A stretch of 64,000 nucleotides of DNA from Mesorhizobium australicum (GCF_900177325.1 NZ_FXBL01000003.1:1-64000); one strand, 5' to 3'; shown: positions 26,227 to 35,355, numbered from the stretch's first letter. Notes: a model not told the origin generated them from the letters alone. Made by a program: numbers and translations.

Positions 26227-28473
26227 TCAGAAGGGCGTATCGTCGACGAACCGCCGCAGCACGTTCTCGGTGATGCGCGAGACGTTGTTGTCGTAGCCGT
26301 TGTGCGACAAGCTCCCGGACCAGGCGATGGAGCTGGTCGAGAACACCGCGCCGCCGGCCGGCGTCTCGTAGAAAACCATGTCGGCGCGGACCAGCGGGTT
26401 GTCCGGTCCGGAAAGTCCCGGCCGGTTAGTCAGCATCTCGTCGCAAACGACGTAGTAGACGCCAGTATGGTTCTCCGACGCCGCGACGATGAGCGCGTTC
26501 GGCGGGGTGCCGAGCAGGCGGTCGGCACGGTCGAGCTCAAGCCCTGCCGCTCCGCCGCCGATCAGACCGAAATCGCCGATGAGTTCCTCGTCCCCAATCC
26601 CCTCGAAGATGAAGCTGGCGCGCGGGTCGAAGCTTTCCTTGGTGCGGCGAAAATAGGACGAGATATCGAAGCCCTGCGCCGTGAAGCCGGTTCCGGCGAC
26701 CATCTGCGGCGGCAGCCCCTGGCGGCGCCATAGGCCGCCGAACTCGCCGGTGAAGCTGTGATAGTATTCGCCGGGGACAGCTTCCCAGGAGCGAATGCCG
26801 TCCTCGGCCCGGCGAACCTCGATGACGCCGGGCTTGGTCTGGTGATAGGCGATCCTCCAGTACCAGCCATTGCCGCCCATATACATGAGGCGCCCGCCCA
26901 GCTTCTTGTAGCCGTCGAGAGTGTTCCACATCTGCTTCGACCAGTATTCGGGATGGCTTCCCGTCAGGATGGTGTTGTAGCCCGACAGCGCCGAGAGGCC
27001 TTCGTAGTGCAGGTCCTCGTCGGTGATGCAGTCGAAATCGAAACCCTTGGTCTCCAGCCAATCGGTGATGTGGAGGTCGGCATTGAACTGCCAGAGCGAC
27101 GAACCGGTGCCGCCCAGAGCGCCCTCGACTTTCGGGCGCATGTCGACGATTGGCCTCAGCCGTGAAGAATAGCAGACGCCGCTGCCGTCGGAATGCACGT
27201 CGTAGCAGGAGAGCCCGTATTCCGGATGCTCCTGCAGCAGGCTGTCCTTGTCGGACACGACGATCACACGACCGATGGCCAGCTGCGTGACGGAGAAGTC
27301 GAGGGCCATATGGTCGTTGGCGTAGGCCATGTAGCTCGCCGTCGGCACCAGGAAAGCGATCTTCGCCTTCCTCGTCCCGTGTTTCGGGCGAACGACGAAT
27401 GGGATGTAGTCCTCACCCCCCTCGGTGCGCACATGCGCTGCATAAATGCCGCTCCTGAAACTGTCCGGCACCGTCAGCTCGAAATCCACGTCCCAACCGG
27501 AATCGTAGAGATCGTCGTCGTGGAAATGGATCGCCCCGTATTCTTCGGGGGCGTGGCGCCAGGACATCTCCCGGCCGCTCCAGTTGTAGCCTTTCATGCC
27601 GCGGGCCGGCAGATTGACGGTCTCGCCGTTCAGGCGATTGCCGGACAGGTCCACCACGGTCTCCGTTGTGATCTCCCGCGCGAAATCCCACCGCGCGAGG
27701 ATCGCCGACGCCAAGCGATCCGGCAGGGTGCCGGCCAGCGCCTGCTCGATCTGCAGGCGGCTGAGCGGGACATTGCTGAGGATCGGGCTGTCGAGCTTGC
27801 CATTGTATTTGTCGGCGGCGCGGATGCGTCCTTTCAATTCCCCGCCCCGGCAGCCGGCCATCATCAGCGGCCCGCGCACCCGGCCAGGCTTGACGGCCGT
27901 TGTCGTGGACACCTCGGCGCGATCGTCCGTGAGCCCGTATTCGGCCATCGGCTGCTGGTAGAGGCACACCGTGCCGGACGCGGCGTCGAAGGATGCCGCC
28001 GCGAGATACCACTCGCGGGAGAGCATCGGCTTTCCGCTGCTGACCTGCTCCACCTTGCCGGACCCATCGCCGATCCGCAGCGACAGCGCACCGGCTTCGT
28101 CGATACCGAGCACGAACCCGCTCTTTGTCGCTACATCCCAGAGCGAGATCAGCGACTGGCGGCGGGTTCCCGGCGTCGTCGGCCAAGCCATCACCTGCAC
28201 CGTAAAGGAGGCGAGCTGATCAAAGAGCGGGCTGTGCGGAACCACCACGTAGGACCCCGACAGGATCTCCTGCTTGCGGCCGGGATAGGCTCCGTCGCTT
28301 TCCGTCGCCAGGCGCTCTTCCTTGTAGCCTGGGCCCGCCGGGTTCACGTCGCCGTGGATTAAGCGAACGATGGACGCCTCGAAACGCTCCGCTTCGCTGC
28401 AGCTGACCATGAAGGAGAGCGTCTCCCCCGGCCGGACGCTGAGCTTGTCGGAATAACCCAGGATCTTTTTCAA
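26227..28473 (-). CDS. dmfA2: N,N-dimethylformamidase large (beta) subunit
   Basis: 748 aa. With the small subunit it forms N,N-dimethylformamidase, which hydrolyses dimethylformamide to dimethylamine and formate using a mononuclear iron site. The N-terminal half has LamG-like beta character (LYQQPMAEYG, ARWDFAREITT); the C-terminal half holds the catalytic domain with GSHPEYWS, where His507 and Glu509 correspond by motif to the reported iron ligands (H-x-E) of the Paracoccus enzyme. The third ligand, a Tyr, I could not place with certainty. Length agrees with the known ~760-aa subunit. It lies 60 bases after the small-subunit gene on the same strand. A truncated relative lies at 35356-36084. 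Confidence 0.88.
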   Translation of the reverse strand: MKKILGYSDKLSVRPGETLSFMVSCSEAERFEASIVRLIHGDVNPAGPGYKEERLATESDGAYPGRKQEILSGSYVVVPHSPLFDQLASFTVQVMAWPTTPGTRRQSLISLWDVATKSGFVLGIDEAGALSLRIGDGSGKVEQVSSGKPMLSREWYLAAASFDAASGTVCLYQQPMAEYGLTDDRAEVSTTTAVKPGRVRGPLMMAGCRGGELKGRIRAADKYNGKLDSPILSNVPLSRLQIEQALAGTLPDRLASAILARWDFAREITTETVVDLSGNRLNGETVNLPARGMKGYNWSGREMSWRHAPEEYGAIHFHDDDLYDSGWDVDFELTVPDSFRSGIYAAHVRTEGGEDYIPFVVRPKHGTRKAKIAFLVPTASYMAYANDHMALDFSVTQLAIGRVIVVSDKDSLLQEHPEYGLSCYDVHSDGSGVCYSSRLRPIVDMRPKVEGALGGTGSSLWQFNADLHITDWLETKGFDFDCITDEDLHYEGLSALSGYNTILTGSHPEYWSKQMWNTLDGYKKLGGRLMYMGGNGWYWRIAYHQTKPGVIEVRRAEDGIRSWEAVPGEYYHSFTGEFGGLWRRQGLPPQMVAGTGFTAQGFDISSYFRRTKESFDPRASFIFEGIGDEELIGDFGLIGGGAAGLELDRADRLLGTPPNALIVAASENHTGVYYVVCDEMLTNRPGLSGPDNPLVRADMVFYETPAGGAVFSTSSIAWSGSLSHNGYDNNVSRITENVLRRFVDDTPF

Positions 28474-28533
28474 GATTGAACTCCTGCCAGGGGCTGCAAG
28501 GCGTGTGGGAAGGAGGGGAGAGGAGGCGCGCGC

Positions 28534-28842
28534 TCAGTCATCGAGCTGCTCGCCGGTGTGGTCGAACCAGCGCAGTTTGAAGATCGCCCACTCGGCTTCT
28601 TCCTGCGAATGAAAGACCTTGTCATGGTGGAGCTTGAACGGCTCGCCGCGGCGTCCGGGCAATTGCGCCAGGATCCATTCCTCGTGCGGCTTGGTGCAGT
28701 AGAGCACATATTTGCCCTCCGACGCCGAGCCGCGGAACAGGTTCAGGAGCCGCTGCAAGTCGGGACTGTGCTGGCCGACCGGATTAGCTCGGAATTCCTC
28801 GACGAGGTGCTTGTCGGCCGGATCGATCTTGTAGGCTGACAT
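28534..28842 (-). CDS. dmfA1: N,N-dimethylformamidase small (alpha) subunit
   Basis: 102 aa starting MSAYKIDPADKHLVEEFRAN, with AAGGA before this ATG; the longer frame lacks a better site. Segments YVLYCTKPHEEWILAQLPGR and HSQEEAEWAIFKLRWF are what I recall of the small subunit that helps hold the large catalytic chain. It is first in the operon and transcribed divergently from the aminotransferase gene. Confidence 0.85.
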   Translation of the reverse strand: MSAYKIDPADKHLVEEFRANPVGQHSPDLQRLLNLFRGSASEGKYVLYCTKPHEEWILAQLPGRRGEPFKLHHDKVFHSQEEAEWAIFKLRWFDHTGEQLDD

Positions 28843-29136
28843 ATCGTCCTTCCGCTCCGCCCGTATGAGTCGCGCCGCACACAATTCGGCCAGAGCGGCC
28901 CGAGTGTACTTTCGTCGATGTTAAACACAATCCAGTTGCCCGCACAAGCCGCTCGGCCGGCGAATCGGTGCTCATTCTCCGGGCAGTGGTCGCCTAAAAT
29001 GTCGGCAACGCAGGGGCACCGCTGCGTTCCACCCGTGCGGATTATTTACGCTGGACAAGGTTGTTCTTTTTTCCCATGATCATACAATCGTTTGCCGGAA
29101 GCTGGCGGCCGCCGCAGCTCGGGAAAAGCCAATTCG
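28843..29136. promoter_or_regulatory. Divergent promoter region, dmf operon / aminotransferase
   Basis: These 294 bases separate two outward-facing genes and must hold both promoters. It is less GC-rich towards 29040-29100 (TTGTTCTTTTTTCCCATGATC). I could not pick -35/-10 pairs with confidence. Confidence 0.4.
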
Positions 29137-30498
29137 ATGAATCTGATCGCCCCTGCTCCGGACCGCACCTCCGCATTCCTGCACCCCTTCTCGGATCTCG
29201 GATCGCTGCAGCAGGACGGGCCGTCGGTCATGACGGAGGGCGACGGCATCTATGTCCGTGACGAGAGCGGCAAGCGCTATATCGAGGGCAATTCCGGGCT
29301 CTGGAATGCCGTGCTCGGCTTCAGCGACAGCCGGTTGGCGGATGCGGCAAGCGAGCAGTATCGCCGTCTGCCGGCATATCATGCCTTCTTCGGACGCGTG
29401 CCCGAAACCTCCGCCAGGCTGGCCCGCCGGCTTGTCGATATCGCACCGGTGCCGATGGCGCGGGTGTTCTTCGCCAATTCCGGATCGGAAGCCAACGACA
29501 CCGTTGTCAAGATGCTTTGGATGCTGGCGCGGGCGGAAGGCCGGCCGCAGCGGCGCAAGCTGTTGTCGCGGCGAGGCGCCTACCACGGCACCACCGTCAT
29601 GGGGACGAGCCTGACGGGAAAGGATTATGTACGGGCCTTTGGCCTGCCGCCCGAAGGCGTCATCTTCCTGACCTGCCCGCATTACTGGCGCGAGGGTCGA
29701 GCCGGCGAGAGCGAGGCCGATTTCCTCGATCGGCTCGTGGCCGAGCTCGAACAGACGATCGTCCGGGAAGGCGCCGACACGATAGCCGGCATGATCGCCG
29801 AGCCGATCATGGGTGCCGGCGGGGTCATTCCACCCGTGGCCGGCTACTTCGCGGCGATCCAACCGGTGCTGCGGCGTCATCACATTCCGCTCGTGGCCGA
29901 CGAGGTCATTTCGGGGTTCGGGCGCACCGGCTCGCTGTGGGGATCGCAGACCTACGGCGTCGAGCCCGACCTGATCATCGCCTCCAAGTGCATTACCGCC
30001 GGCTATTTCCCGATGTCGGCCGTGATGGTATCGGCCGAATTCGACGACCGGCTGACCGCGGCCTCGCAGGAATTCGGCGAGTTCCCGCACGGCTTCACCA
30101 CCGGGGCGCATCCGGTCGGCTGCGCTATCGCCCTGACGGTCCTCGATATCCTCCTTAACCGCGGCGTTCTCGACCACCTGGCGGGAATCATCCCGGCTTT
30201 CCAGTCCCGGCTCCGCAGCTTCGCCGGCCACCCGCTCATCGGCGAGGCGCGCGGTGTCGGCCTGATGGGGGCGTTGGACGTGGTCGCGGACAAGCCCACC
30301 AAAGCGCCTTTCCCGTCCGATTTCGAAGTCGGCGAGCGGATCGCCAAGGCAGCTTTCAGGCGCGGGCTTATCATCCGTCCGCTCGGAAATTCGGTCATCT
30401 TCGCGCCACCCTTCATCATGACGAGGTCGGAGATCGACACCATGTTCGATATCGTCCAGGCGACGCTGGACGAGGTGTTGGAAGGCCTGCGGGCATGA
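29137..30498 (+). CDS. Class III pyridoxal-phosphate aminotransferase
   Basis: 453 aa beginning MNLIAPAPDRTSAFLHPFSD. Fold-type I class III signs: NSGSEANDTVVKM near residues 110-122, GAYHGTT around 146-152, VADEVISGFGRTG near 258-270 with the cofactor Asp, and the PLP Lys in IIASKCITAGYFPMSAV. It groups with omega-amino-acid:pyruvate or diamine transaminases; the substrate cannot be read. It overlaps the start of a longer downstream frame by 4 bases, but the likely next gene begins at 30633. Confidence 0.88.
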   Translation: MNLIAPAPDRTSAFLHPFSDLGSLQQDGPSVMTEGDGIYVRDESGKRYIEGNSGLWNAVLGFSDSRLADAASEQYRRLPAYHAFFGRVPETSARLARRLVDIAPVPMARVFFANSGSEANDTVVKMLWMLARAEGRPQRRKLLSRRGAYHGTTVMGTSLTGKDYVRAFGLPPEGVIFLTCPHYWREGRAGESEADFLDRLVAELEQTIVREGADTIAGMIAEPIMGAGGVIPPVAGYFAAIQPVLRRHHIPLVADEVISGFGRTGSLWGSQTYGVEPDLIIASKCITAGYFPMSAVMVSAEFDDRLTAASQEFGEFPHGFTTGAHPVGCAIALTVLDILLNRGVLDHLAGIIPAFQSRLRSFAGHPLIGEARGVGLMGALDVVADKPTKAPFPSDFEVGERIAKAAFRRGLIIRPLGNSVIFAPPFIMTRSEIDTMFDIVQATLDEVLEGLRA

Positions 30499-30632
30499 CC
30501 CGTCGCTCCCATGCCGAGGTCCGGCTCTCCGGCCGCCCCGTCATCCCGCACATGCGAGAGCGGGATCGCGCCCGCCTCTGCCGCCGTAGTAGTGCTCTTG
30601 GATCATCACACCCGGATCGCGAGCGCGGAACC

Positions 30633-31271
30633 ATGAAAGCAGTCGCAGGGAAGCTTCGATCCGCCACGTCCACGCAAATCCGTATCGCTGAGGCGCTGTT
30701 GGAATCGGTTGCCGCGCAGCGTCTCCAACCGGGAGATCACATCACCGAAGCGTCCGTTGCGGCGATGTTCGGCGTCTCCCGCTCGCCCGTTCGCGCCGCG
30801 CTGGCGATTCTGACCGCGAAGGGTGTTCTCGAGCAGCGGGCCAATCGCGGCTATTTCGTGAGACGCGGGGTGAAGCCGCTCGCCAAGAGCGGCATCAAGC
30901 TGCCGCAGAGCGAAGTCGAAGCACTCAGCCTGACTATCGCGCGCGACTGGTTCTGCGGGCGTGTTCCCGAGAACTTCCAGGAGAGTGAGCTCCGGCGCCG
31001 ATACGGCGTCGGGCAGCTCCGCTTCGCGCGTGTGCTGCTGGCCCTGGCTGAAGACGGCGTCGAGGGAGAGCGTATCACGCCGGTTGCCGGCATTCCGCCG
31101 ATCCTGCATGGTCCAAGCTCCTTCTGCGCTTTTGCGCCCCGCTGCGAGTTTGCCGCCGAGTTCTGCAAGACTCAGCGCCCCGCGCCGGTGCTGTGTGAAA
31201 GAGGGCCGGTCCTGTGCATGCGCATGGACCATGTCCTCCGCGAAACGACGCTGAGACGAGTGCACGCATGA
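30633..31271 (+). pseudogene. Chimeric ORF: GntR-type regulator fused to OppD/DppD C-terminus
   Basis: The 212-aa frame begins as a GntR regulator: MKAVAGKLRSATSTQIRIAE, then a winged-helix domain (GDHITEASVAAMFGVSRSPV, NRGYFVRRG) and a second HTH-like part ending LALAEDGVEGE (about residue 146). It then turns into the C-terminal tail of an oligopeptide-type ABC ATPase: ITPVAGIPPILHGP and CAFAPRCEFAAEFC, the cysteine-rich cluster of OppD/DppD. The junction is near 31070-31077. The regulator has lost its end and OppD nearly everything, so this is a deletion fusion in frame, which may still yield a DNA-binding protein. The stop overlaps the start of oppF (ATGA), as real oppD-oppF pairs do. Confidence 0.75.
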
Positions 31272-32224
31272 GCGTCACGCCGGACGCGCCGGTGCTGGCC
31301 CTCAAAGGCGTCAGCGTCCGATTCACCAGCGGAATGCCCTGGGCGCGCCGCTCCGTCGATGCGCTCAGCGACATCGACCTGGAGATCGCCGCCGGCGAGA
31401 CCCTGGGCGTGGTCGGCGAATCCGGATCAGGCAAGACGACGCTCGGGCGCTTGGCGCTGGGGCTTCTGGCGCCGGATTCCGGCCAGGTCGAGTTCGCCGG
31501 CAACCGTGTGGAACGTCGCCAGGGCTATCCCAAGGGCGCCGTTGCCGCGGTCCTGCAACATCCGCAATGGTCGCTGAACCCGCGACTGCGGATCGGCACT
31601 TCCATCGGCGAACCCATCGCCGTCCTCAAGCGCACGCCCCGGGCCGAGCTGGCCGAGGCGGTCGCGACCATGCTGGACCTGGTCGGGCTCGATCCGCGCA
31701 TGGCCAAGCGCTATCCGCACGAGCTCTCCGGCGGCCAGCGGCAGCGTGCATCCATCGCCCGGGCGCTGGTGACGCGGCCGAAGTTCATCGTCTTCGACGA
31801 AGCGACCAGCGCGCTTGACGTCTCCATGCAGGCGCAGATCTTGAACCTGGTCCTGTCGCTCCAGGAGAAGATCGGCTTCGCCGCGATGTTCATCTCCCAC
31901 GATCTCGCCGCGGTGCGCTATGTCGCGTGGACCGTCGCGGTGCTCTATGCCGGAAAGCTGATGGAGAAGACCGCCAGCCGCGTCCTCTACCGCTCAGCCC
32001 ATCATCCCTATACGCGCTGCCTCCAGCAGGCGAGCGGCCTTATCGATCAGCCGACGTACCGGTTGAATCCCGGCCAGCGCCCGGCGAGCGAGGTCGGCTG
32101 CGTCTTGCGCAACCGCTGCCCGATGGCCATCCCGATCTGCTCCGATCTGCCGCCGCCCCTTCATCAGCAGAACGGCGGCCTCGTCGCTTGCCATCGCGCC
32201 GAGGAGCTGGCCAGCGCCGCGTGA
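31268..32224 (+). CDS. Oligopeptide/dipeptide ABC transporter ATP-binding protein, OppF/DppF type
   Basis: 318 aa, complete. Walker A GESGSGKTT at residues 50-58, signature LSGGQRQRASIAR around 155-167, Walker B FIVFDEATSALD near 177-188, switch His in FISHDLAAVRY, and the C-terminal Cys cluster (GCVLRNRCPMAIPICSDLPP) of the OppF type. Its partner ATPase OppD survives only as the tail fused to the GntR gene, and no permease or binding protein is in the window, so the transporter is probably non-functional here. Confidence 0.88.
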   Translation: MSVTPDAPVLALKGVSVRFTSGMPWARRSVDALSDIDLEIAAGETLGVVGESGSGKTTLGRLALGLLAPDSGQVEFAGNRVERRQGYPKGAVAAVLQHPQWSLNPRLRIGTSIGEPIAVLKRTPRAELAEAVATMLDLVGLDPRMAKRYPHELSGGQRQRASIARALVTRPKFIVFDEATSALDVSMQAQILNLVLSLQEKIGFAAMFISHDLAAVRYVAWTVAVLYAGKLMEKTASRVLYRSAHHPYTRCLQQASGLIDQPTYRLNPGQRPASEVGCVLRNRCPMAIPICSDLPPPLHQQNGGLVACHRAEELASAA

Positions 32225-32287
32225 CGCGGCCCGCGCCGGCCTTGCAATCGAAATGCGAACCTCGTCCGGAAGGCCCGGACCGTTAGT

Positions 32288-32842
32288 CTGAAGTTCCCCT
32301 TGGTGTAAGTCAGATTTCCTTTGTCTGGCCGGGAGATAGCGAGAATCTGGTGTCGGCGTTCTGTCTACGGGCTGATGCGGTCGATGAGTTCCCCTGCCCG
32401 GGCTGGAAGTCGTCGGGGGTGGTGACGATGGTGAAGGTGGCCGCGTCGCTGGTGCTGCCCGGAACACGGCAGGTGTTGCTGACGATGGTGGCGAGCACCT
32501 CGAGCAGGGTACGGAAGCTGTGCGCGGGAGTGCCGTCCGCGAGCTTGCGGGTCTCGGCCTTCTTCTGCGCCGCGGCGGAGCGCTGGGCGGGAGCGACCGG
32601 GTCGCGGGCCGCCTTGGCCTCCTGGTCCTCGTCGGCGAAGGTCAGTTCGCGCCACGCCTCGAGCATGTGCCATTCGACATAATAGGCGAGCATGCAAAGA
32701 AGGATATGGGCGCGCACCCGGTCCTCGAGGCGGTGATGGATGGGGCGGACCTCGAGGTCGACCGTCTTCATGGTCCGGAAGGCGCGCTCCAATAGACCCA
32801 AGGATTTGTAGCTGAACGAAGGAGGGGACGGGGGAACTTCAG
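32288..32842 (-). mobile_element. Internally deleted IS1634-like element with intact ends and target repeat
   Basis: A 555-bp element with perfect 12-bp terminal inverted repeats (CTGAAGTTCCCC at 32288-32299, GGGGAACTTCAG at 32831-32842), flanked by the 6-bp direct repeat GTTAGT (32282-32287 and 32843-32848). Only the C-terminal part of the transposase remains. It was probably mobilised, or deleted in place, as a non-autonomous form. It inserted at the very stop codon of the downstream isochorismatase gene. Confidence 0.85.
32310..32815 (-). pseudogene. IS1634-family transposase, C-terminal remnant
   Basis: About 168 residues from FSYKSLGLLERAFRTM to the stop. The segment IHHRLEDRVRAHILLCMLAYY and the following VEWHMLEAWRELTFADED are characteristic of the IS1634 transposase C-terminus. 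The N-terminal two thirds, with the first catalytic residues, are missing. Confidence 0.8.
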
Positions 32843-32847
32843 GTTAG

Positions 32848-33492
32848 TCAGGACAGGCTTTCCATATAGGCGACGATCTCGTCCACCGGGAGAACGTCGC
32901 CATAGATGGCGTCCATGTCCCACAGGCTCTGGGCGTGGGCCGGGGCCGAGCGGTCGGCGACCGCTTCTCGGGCAATCATCGGCCGGAAGCCGAGCTGGCA
33001 CGCGTCGATCACCGTCGCCTTGACGCAGCCGCTGGTAGCGCAACCGGCGACGAGCAGCGTATCGATGCCGCGGATCTGCAGGCGGGACGCCAGATCGGTG
33101 CCGAAGAAGCAGCTTGCGTATTTCTTGAGGATGAGCGGGTCATTTGGGCGGCGGTCGAGGCGCGGGTCGAGCTCGACGCCCCGCGTCGAAGCTTTCAGCG
33201 TCGACAGGCTGGTGATCTTCAGCCGCCACACGCCGGCGTCGCCGATATCGTCCTCGTCGTAGCTGATCACCGTGAAGAAGACCGGGACCTTCATGGCATG
33301 CGCAGCCGCAAGCAGCCGATTGGTCTCGGCGATCGGCCCGTCCACGACAGAGCCGAGCGGCATCGCCGGATCGGTGAAAGCAAGGCTGAAATCGACGACC
33401 AGCAGCGCGGGGCGCTGGCCGAACCCCATCTTCGCCGCAAAGCCCCTGTCCTCGAAAAACGCCCGCTCGGCTGCGGATGCGATGTCCGTCAT
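32848..33492 (-). CDS. Isochorismatase-family amidohydrolase (paralogue 1)
   Basis: 214 aa cysteine hydrolase of the isochorismatase/N-carbamoylsarcosine amidase type. The Asp-Lys-Cys triad is visible: D34 in LLVVDFSLAF, Lys in LILKKYASCFFG, Cys in VAGCATSGCVKA. Substrates of relatives include N-carbamoylsarcosine and other carbamoyl or amide compounds; which one applies here is open. The start overlaps the stop of its paralogue by 4 bases. Its own stop codon is built partly from the GTTAGT target repeat of the IS1634-like element, so its original last residues may have changed. Confidence 0.85.
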   Translation of the reverse strand: MTDIASAAERAFFEDRGFAAKMGFGQRPALLVVDFSLAFTDPAMPLGSVVDGPIAETNRLLAAAHAMKVPVFFTVISYDEDDIGDAGVWRLKITSLSTLKASTRGVELDPRLDRRPNDPLILKKYASCFFGTDLASRLQIRGIDTLLVAGCATSGCVKATVIDACQLGFRPMIAREAVADRSAPAHAQSLWDMDAIYGDVLPVDEIVAYMESLS

Positions 33493-34145
33493 GTGCTCCT
33501 CCTCTCGACGCCCGTCTGCTCCTTGAGATGGGCGAGGATCTCGGCCACCGAAAGTACATCGCCGTATTTCGTCTCAATGTCGACGAGGCTCTGGGCGTGT
33601 GCGGCCGGCGAGCGATCCGACACGGCTTCCCGCGCGACCATCGGGCGGAAGCCGCTCTGGCAAGCATCGATCGCGGTCGCGCGAACGCAGCCGCTGGTCG
33701 TGCAGCCCGCGATGATCAGCGTGTCGATCCGCAGGCTCTGTAGCCGCGAGGCGAAGTCAGTGCCGAAGAAGCAGCTCGCATATTTCTTGACGAGGAGGCC
33801 GTCGCCCGGCGCACGATGCAGACGCGCATCCTGCTCCACGGCCGGAGTGCCCGCACGGAGAGTGGCGAGGCCGCGAATCTTCTGGACCCAGATTCCGGCA
33901 TCGCGAAGATCAGGATCCACATAGCTCACGGTCGAGAAGAACACCGGGAGCGCGGCGCCACGGGCAGCGTCGATGAGGATGTTGGCCCGCTCGATCGCCT
34001 CGTCGGCGCGGGAGCCGAGCGGCAGATCGGGATCGGTGAAGCCGTTGATGAAATCGACCACGACCAGGGCGGGGCGCGCACCGAATCCGAGGGCCTGTGC
34101 GAAGCCCCGATCGCGAAAGAACGCGTCCGCTGCCTGATCGGTCAT
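33489..34145 (-). CDS. Isochorismatase-family amidohydrolase (paralogue 2)
   Basis: 218 aa, clearly related to the next gene (for example KKYASCFFGTD and AGCTTSGCVRATAIDACQ). The triad is Asp in LVVVDFINGF, Lys in LLVKKYASC and Cys in TSGCVR. The tandem pair overlaps by 4 bases, and its start overlaps the peptidase gene stop, so peptidase and both hydrolases are one transcript. Two similar enzymes side by side suggest either a heteromeric enzyme or two related substrates. Confidence 0.85.
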   Translation of the reverse strand: MTDQAADAFFRDRGFAQALGFGARPALVVVDFINGFTDPDLPLGSRADEAIERANILIDAARGAALPVFFSTVSYVDPDLRDAGIWVQKIRGLATLRAGTPAVEQDARLHRAPGDGLLVKKYASCFFGTDFASRLQSLRIDTLIIAGCTTSGCVRATAIDACQSGFRPMVAREAVSDRSPAAHAQSLVDIETKYGDVLSVAEILAHLKEQTGVERRST

Positions 34146-35263
34146 TGCCGCTGCTCGGCCTCACCGCTCGCCGGCAGGCGTCCGTACGACCGCGCCAGAT
34201 CGAGCAAGACCTCCGGCCGGAGCGCGGGGACGATCCGATCTGGAGGGCGGAAAGTCGGCGTGTCCTCGCCCGCCAGAAGTGCATTCACAACCGCCTCCTC
34301 GACCGCTTCAACGCTCGCCTGGAATACCGGATCGAGGAGTTCGTCGTTGAGCAGCGTCACCTGAGAGGTCGCCGGGCCGGATTGCGGCAGCGGAACCGGA
34401 TTGGCGACGCTGAAAGCCAGGAAGATGTCGCCGGAATTGTTGCCGCCCGGCGTTCCGCCCCGGCCTATGCCGATCGACGCCCGCTTGGCGACGCGCCGCA
34501 GCTGCAGGGGCGAGAGCGGCAGGTCGGTTGCGAAGATGGCGATGATCGAACCGGTCTCGCGGCGGAAGAGCGGTGCGTCCGGGATGTGCCGTCCGACGGG
34601 CACGCCGAGCACCGTCAGCCATTCCCGCACCCCATGATTAGCCTGGACGAGTGCTGCGATCGTGCCGGAGCCGCCCTCCAGTTCCAGGCGGCGGGACGCG
34701 GTGCCCGTGCCGCCCTTAAATCCATAGGCGACCATGCCGGTGCCGCCGCCGACCGATCCTTCGGGCAAAGGTCCGCGCGCCGCCTCGTCGAGCGCACTCA
34801 GCGCCATCGCCTCGGTCACATGCTGGCCGTTGATGTCGCTCAGAACGCCGTCATAGGTCTCGGCGATGACCGGCATCGCCCACAGATGCATCGCGTCGAA
34901 CTGGAGCCGGTAGCGGCCCGTCATCCAGCGCACGGCAGCATGGTGCACGATGCCCACGCTATGGGTATTGGTGATCAGGACCGGGCCGCAGAAATAGCCG
35001 GCTTCCTCAATCCAATGCGTTCCGGTCATCTCGCCGTTGCCGTTCAAGGCGTGGAAGCCGGCCCAGACCGGCGACAGATCGCGATCGGTTGACCGGGGTA
35101 TGATGGCGGTCACGCCCGTGCGCACCTGCGGCGGGCCGTCCGACTTGAGGGTTGCGAACCCTACAGCGACGCCGGCGACATCGGTGATGGCGTTTTGCGG
35201 GCCGGGCGTCCCGGGAAAGGGTAGCCCCAAGTCGCGCCCGCGCGGCTTCTTCGCTTGATCCAT
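34142..35263 (-). CDS. P1-family (DmpA-type) N-terminal nucleophile aminopeptidase
   Basis: 373 aa from MDQAKKPRGRDLGLPFPGTP. The N-terminus (GPQNAITDVAGVAVG) and the self-cleavage site in TPGGNNSGDIFLAFS, where the Ser after Asn-Asn becomes the nucleophile, are typical of DmpA/beta-peptidyl aminopeptidases. Such enzymes release N-terminal D- or beta-amino acids and hydrolyse amino amides. A longer frame to 35452 exists but lacks family similarity upstream of this Met. It forms an operon with the two amidases. Confidence 0.85.
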   Translation of the reverse strand: MDQAKKPRGRDLGLPFPGTPGPQNAITDVAGVAVGFATLKSDGPPQVRTGVTAIIPRSTDRDLSPVWAGFHALNGNGEMTGTHWIEEAGYFCGPVLITNTHSVGIVHHAAVRWMTGRYRLQFDAMHLWAMPVIAETYDGVLSDINGQHVTEAMALSALDEAARGPLPEGSVGGGTGMVAYGFKGGTGTASRRLELEGGSGTIAALVQANHGVREWLTVLGVPVGRHIPDAPLFRRETGSIIAIFATDLPLSPLQLRRVAKRASIGIGRGGTPGGNNSGDIFLAFSVANPVPLPQSGPATSQVTLLNDELLDPVFQASVEAVEEAVVNALLAGEDTPTFRPPDRIVPALRPEVLLDLARSYGRLPASGEAEQRQ

Positions 35264-35355
35264 CAGACTCTCCGGACCCGACCCGACCCTGAGCCCGCTT
35301 GACTCCGAGTCAGGCCGCTGGCGCGGGGGTCGGCCGGCCGGATTAGGCGCATGCA

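Noticed and set aside
25104..26273. 389-aa plus-strand open frame opposite the S33 hydrolase
   Set aside because: Antisense shadow; the hydrolase on the minus strand carries all catalytic motifs.
27193..28362. 389-aa plus-strand open frame opposite dmfA2
   Set aside because: Shadow frame rich in Arg, His and Gly with no domain; dmfA2 has clear family motifs over the same bases.
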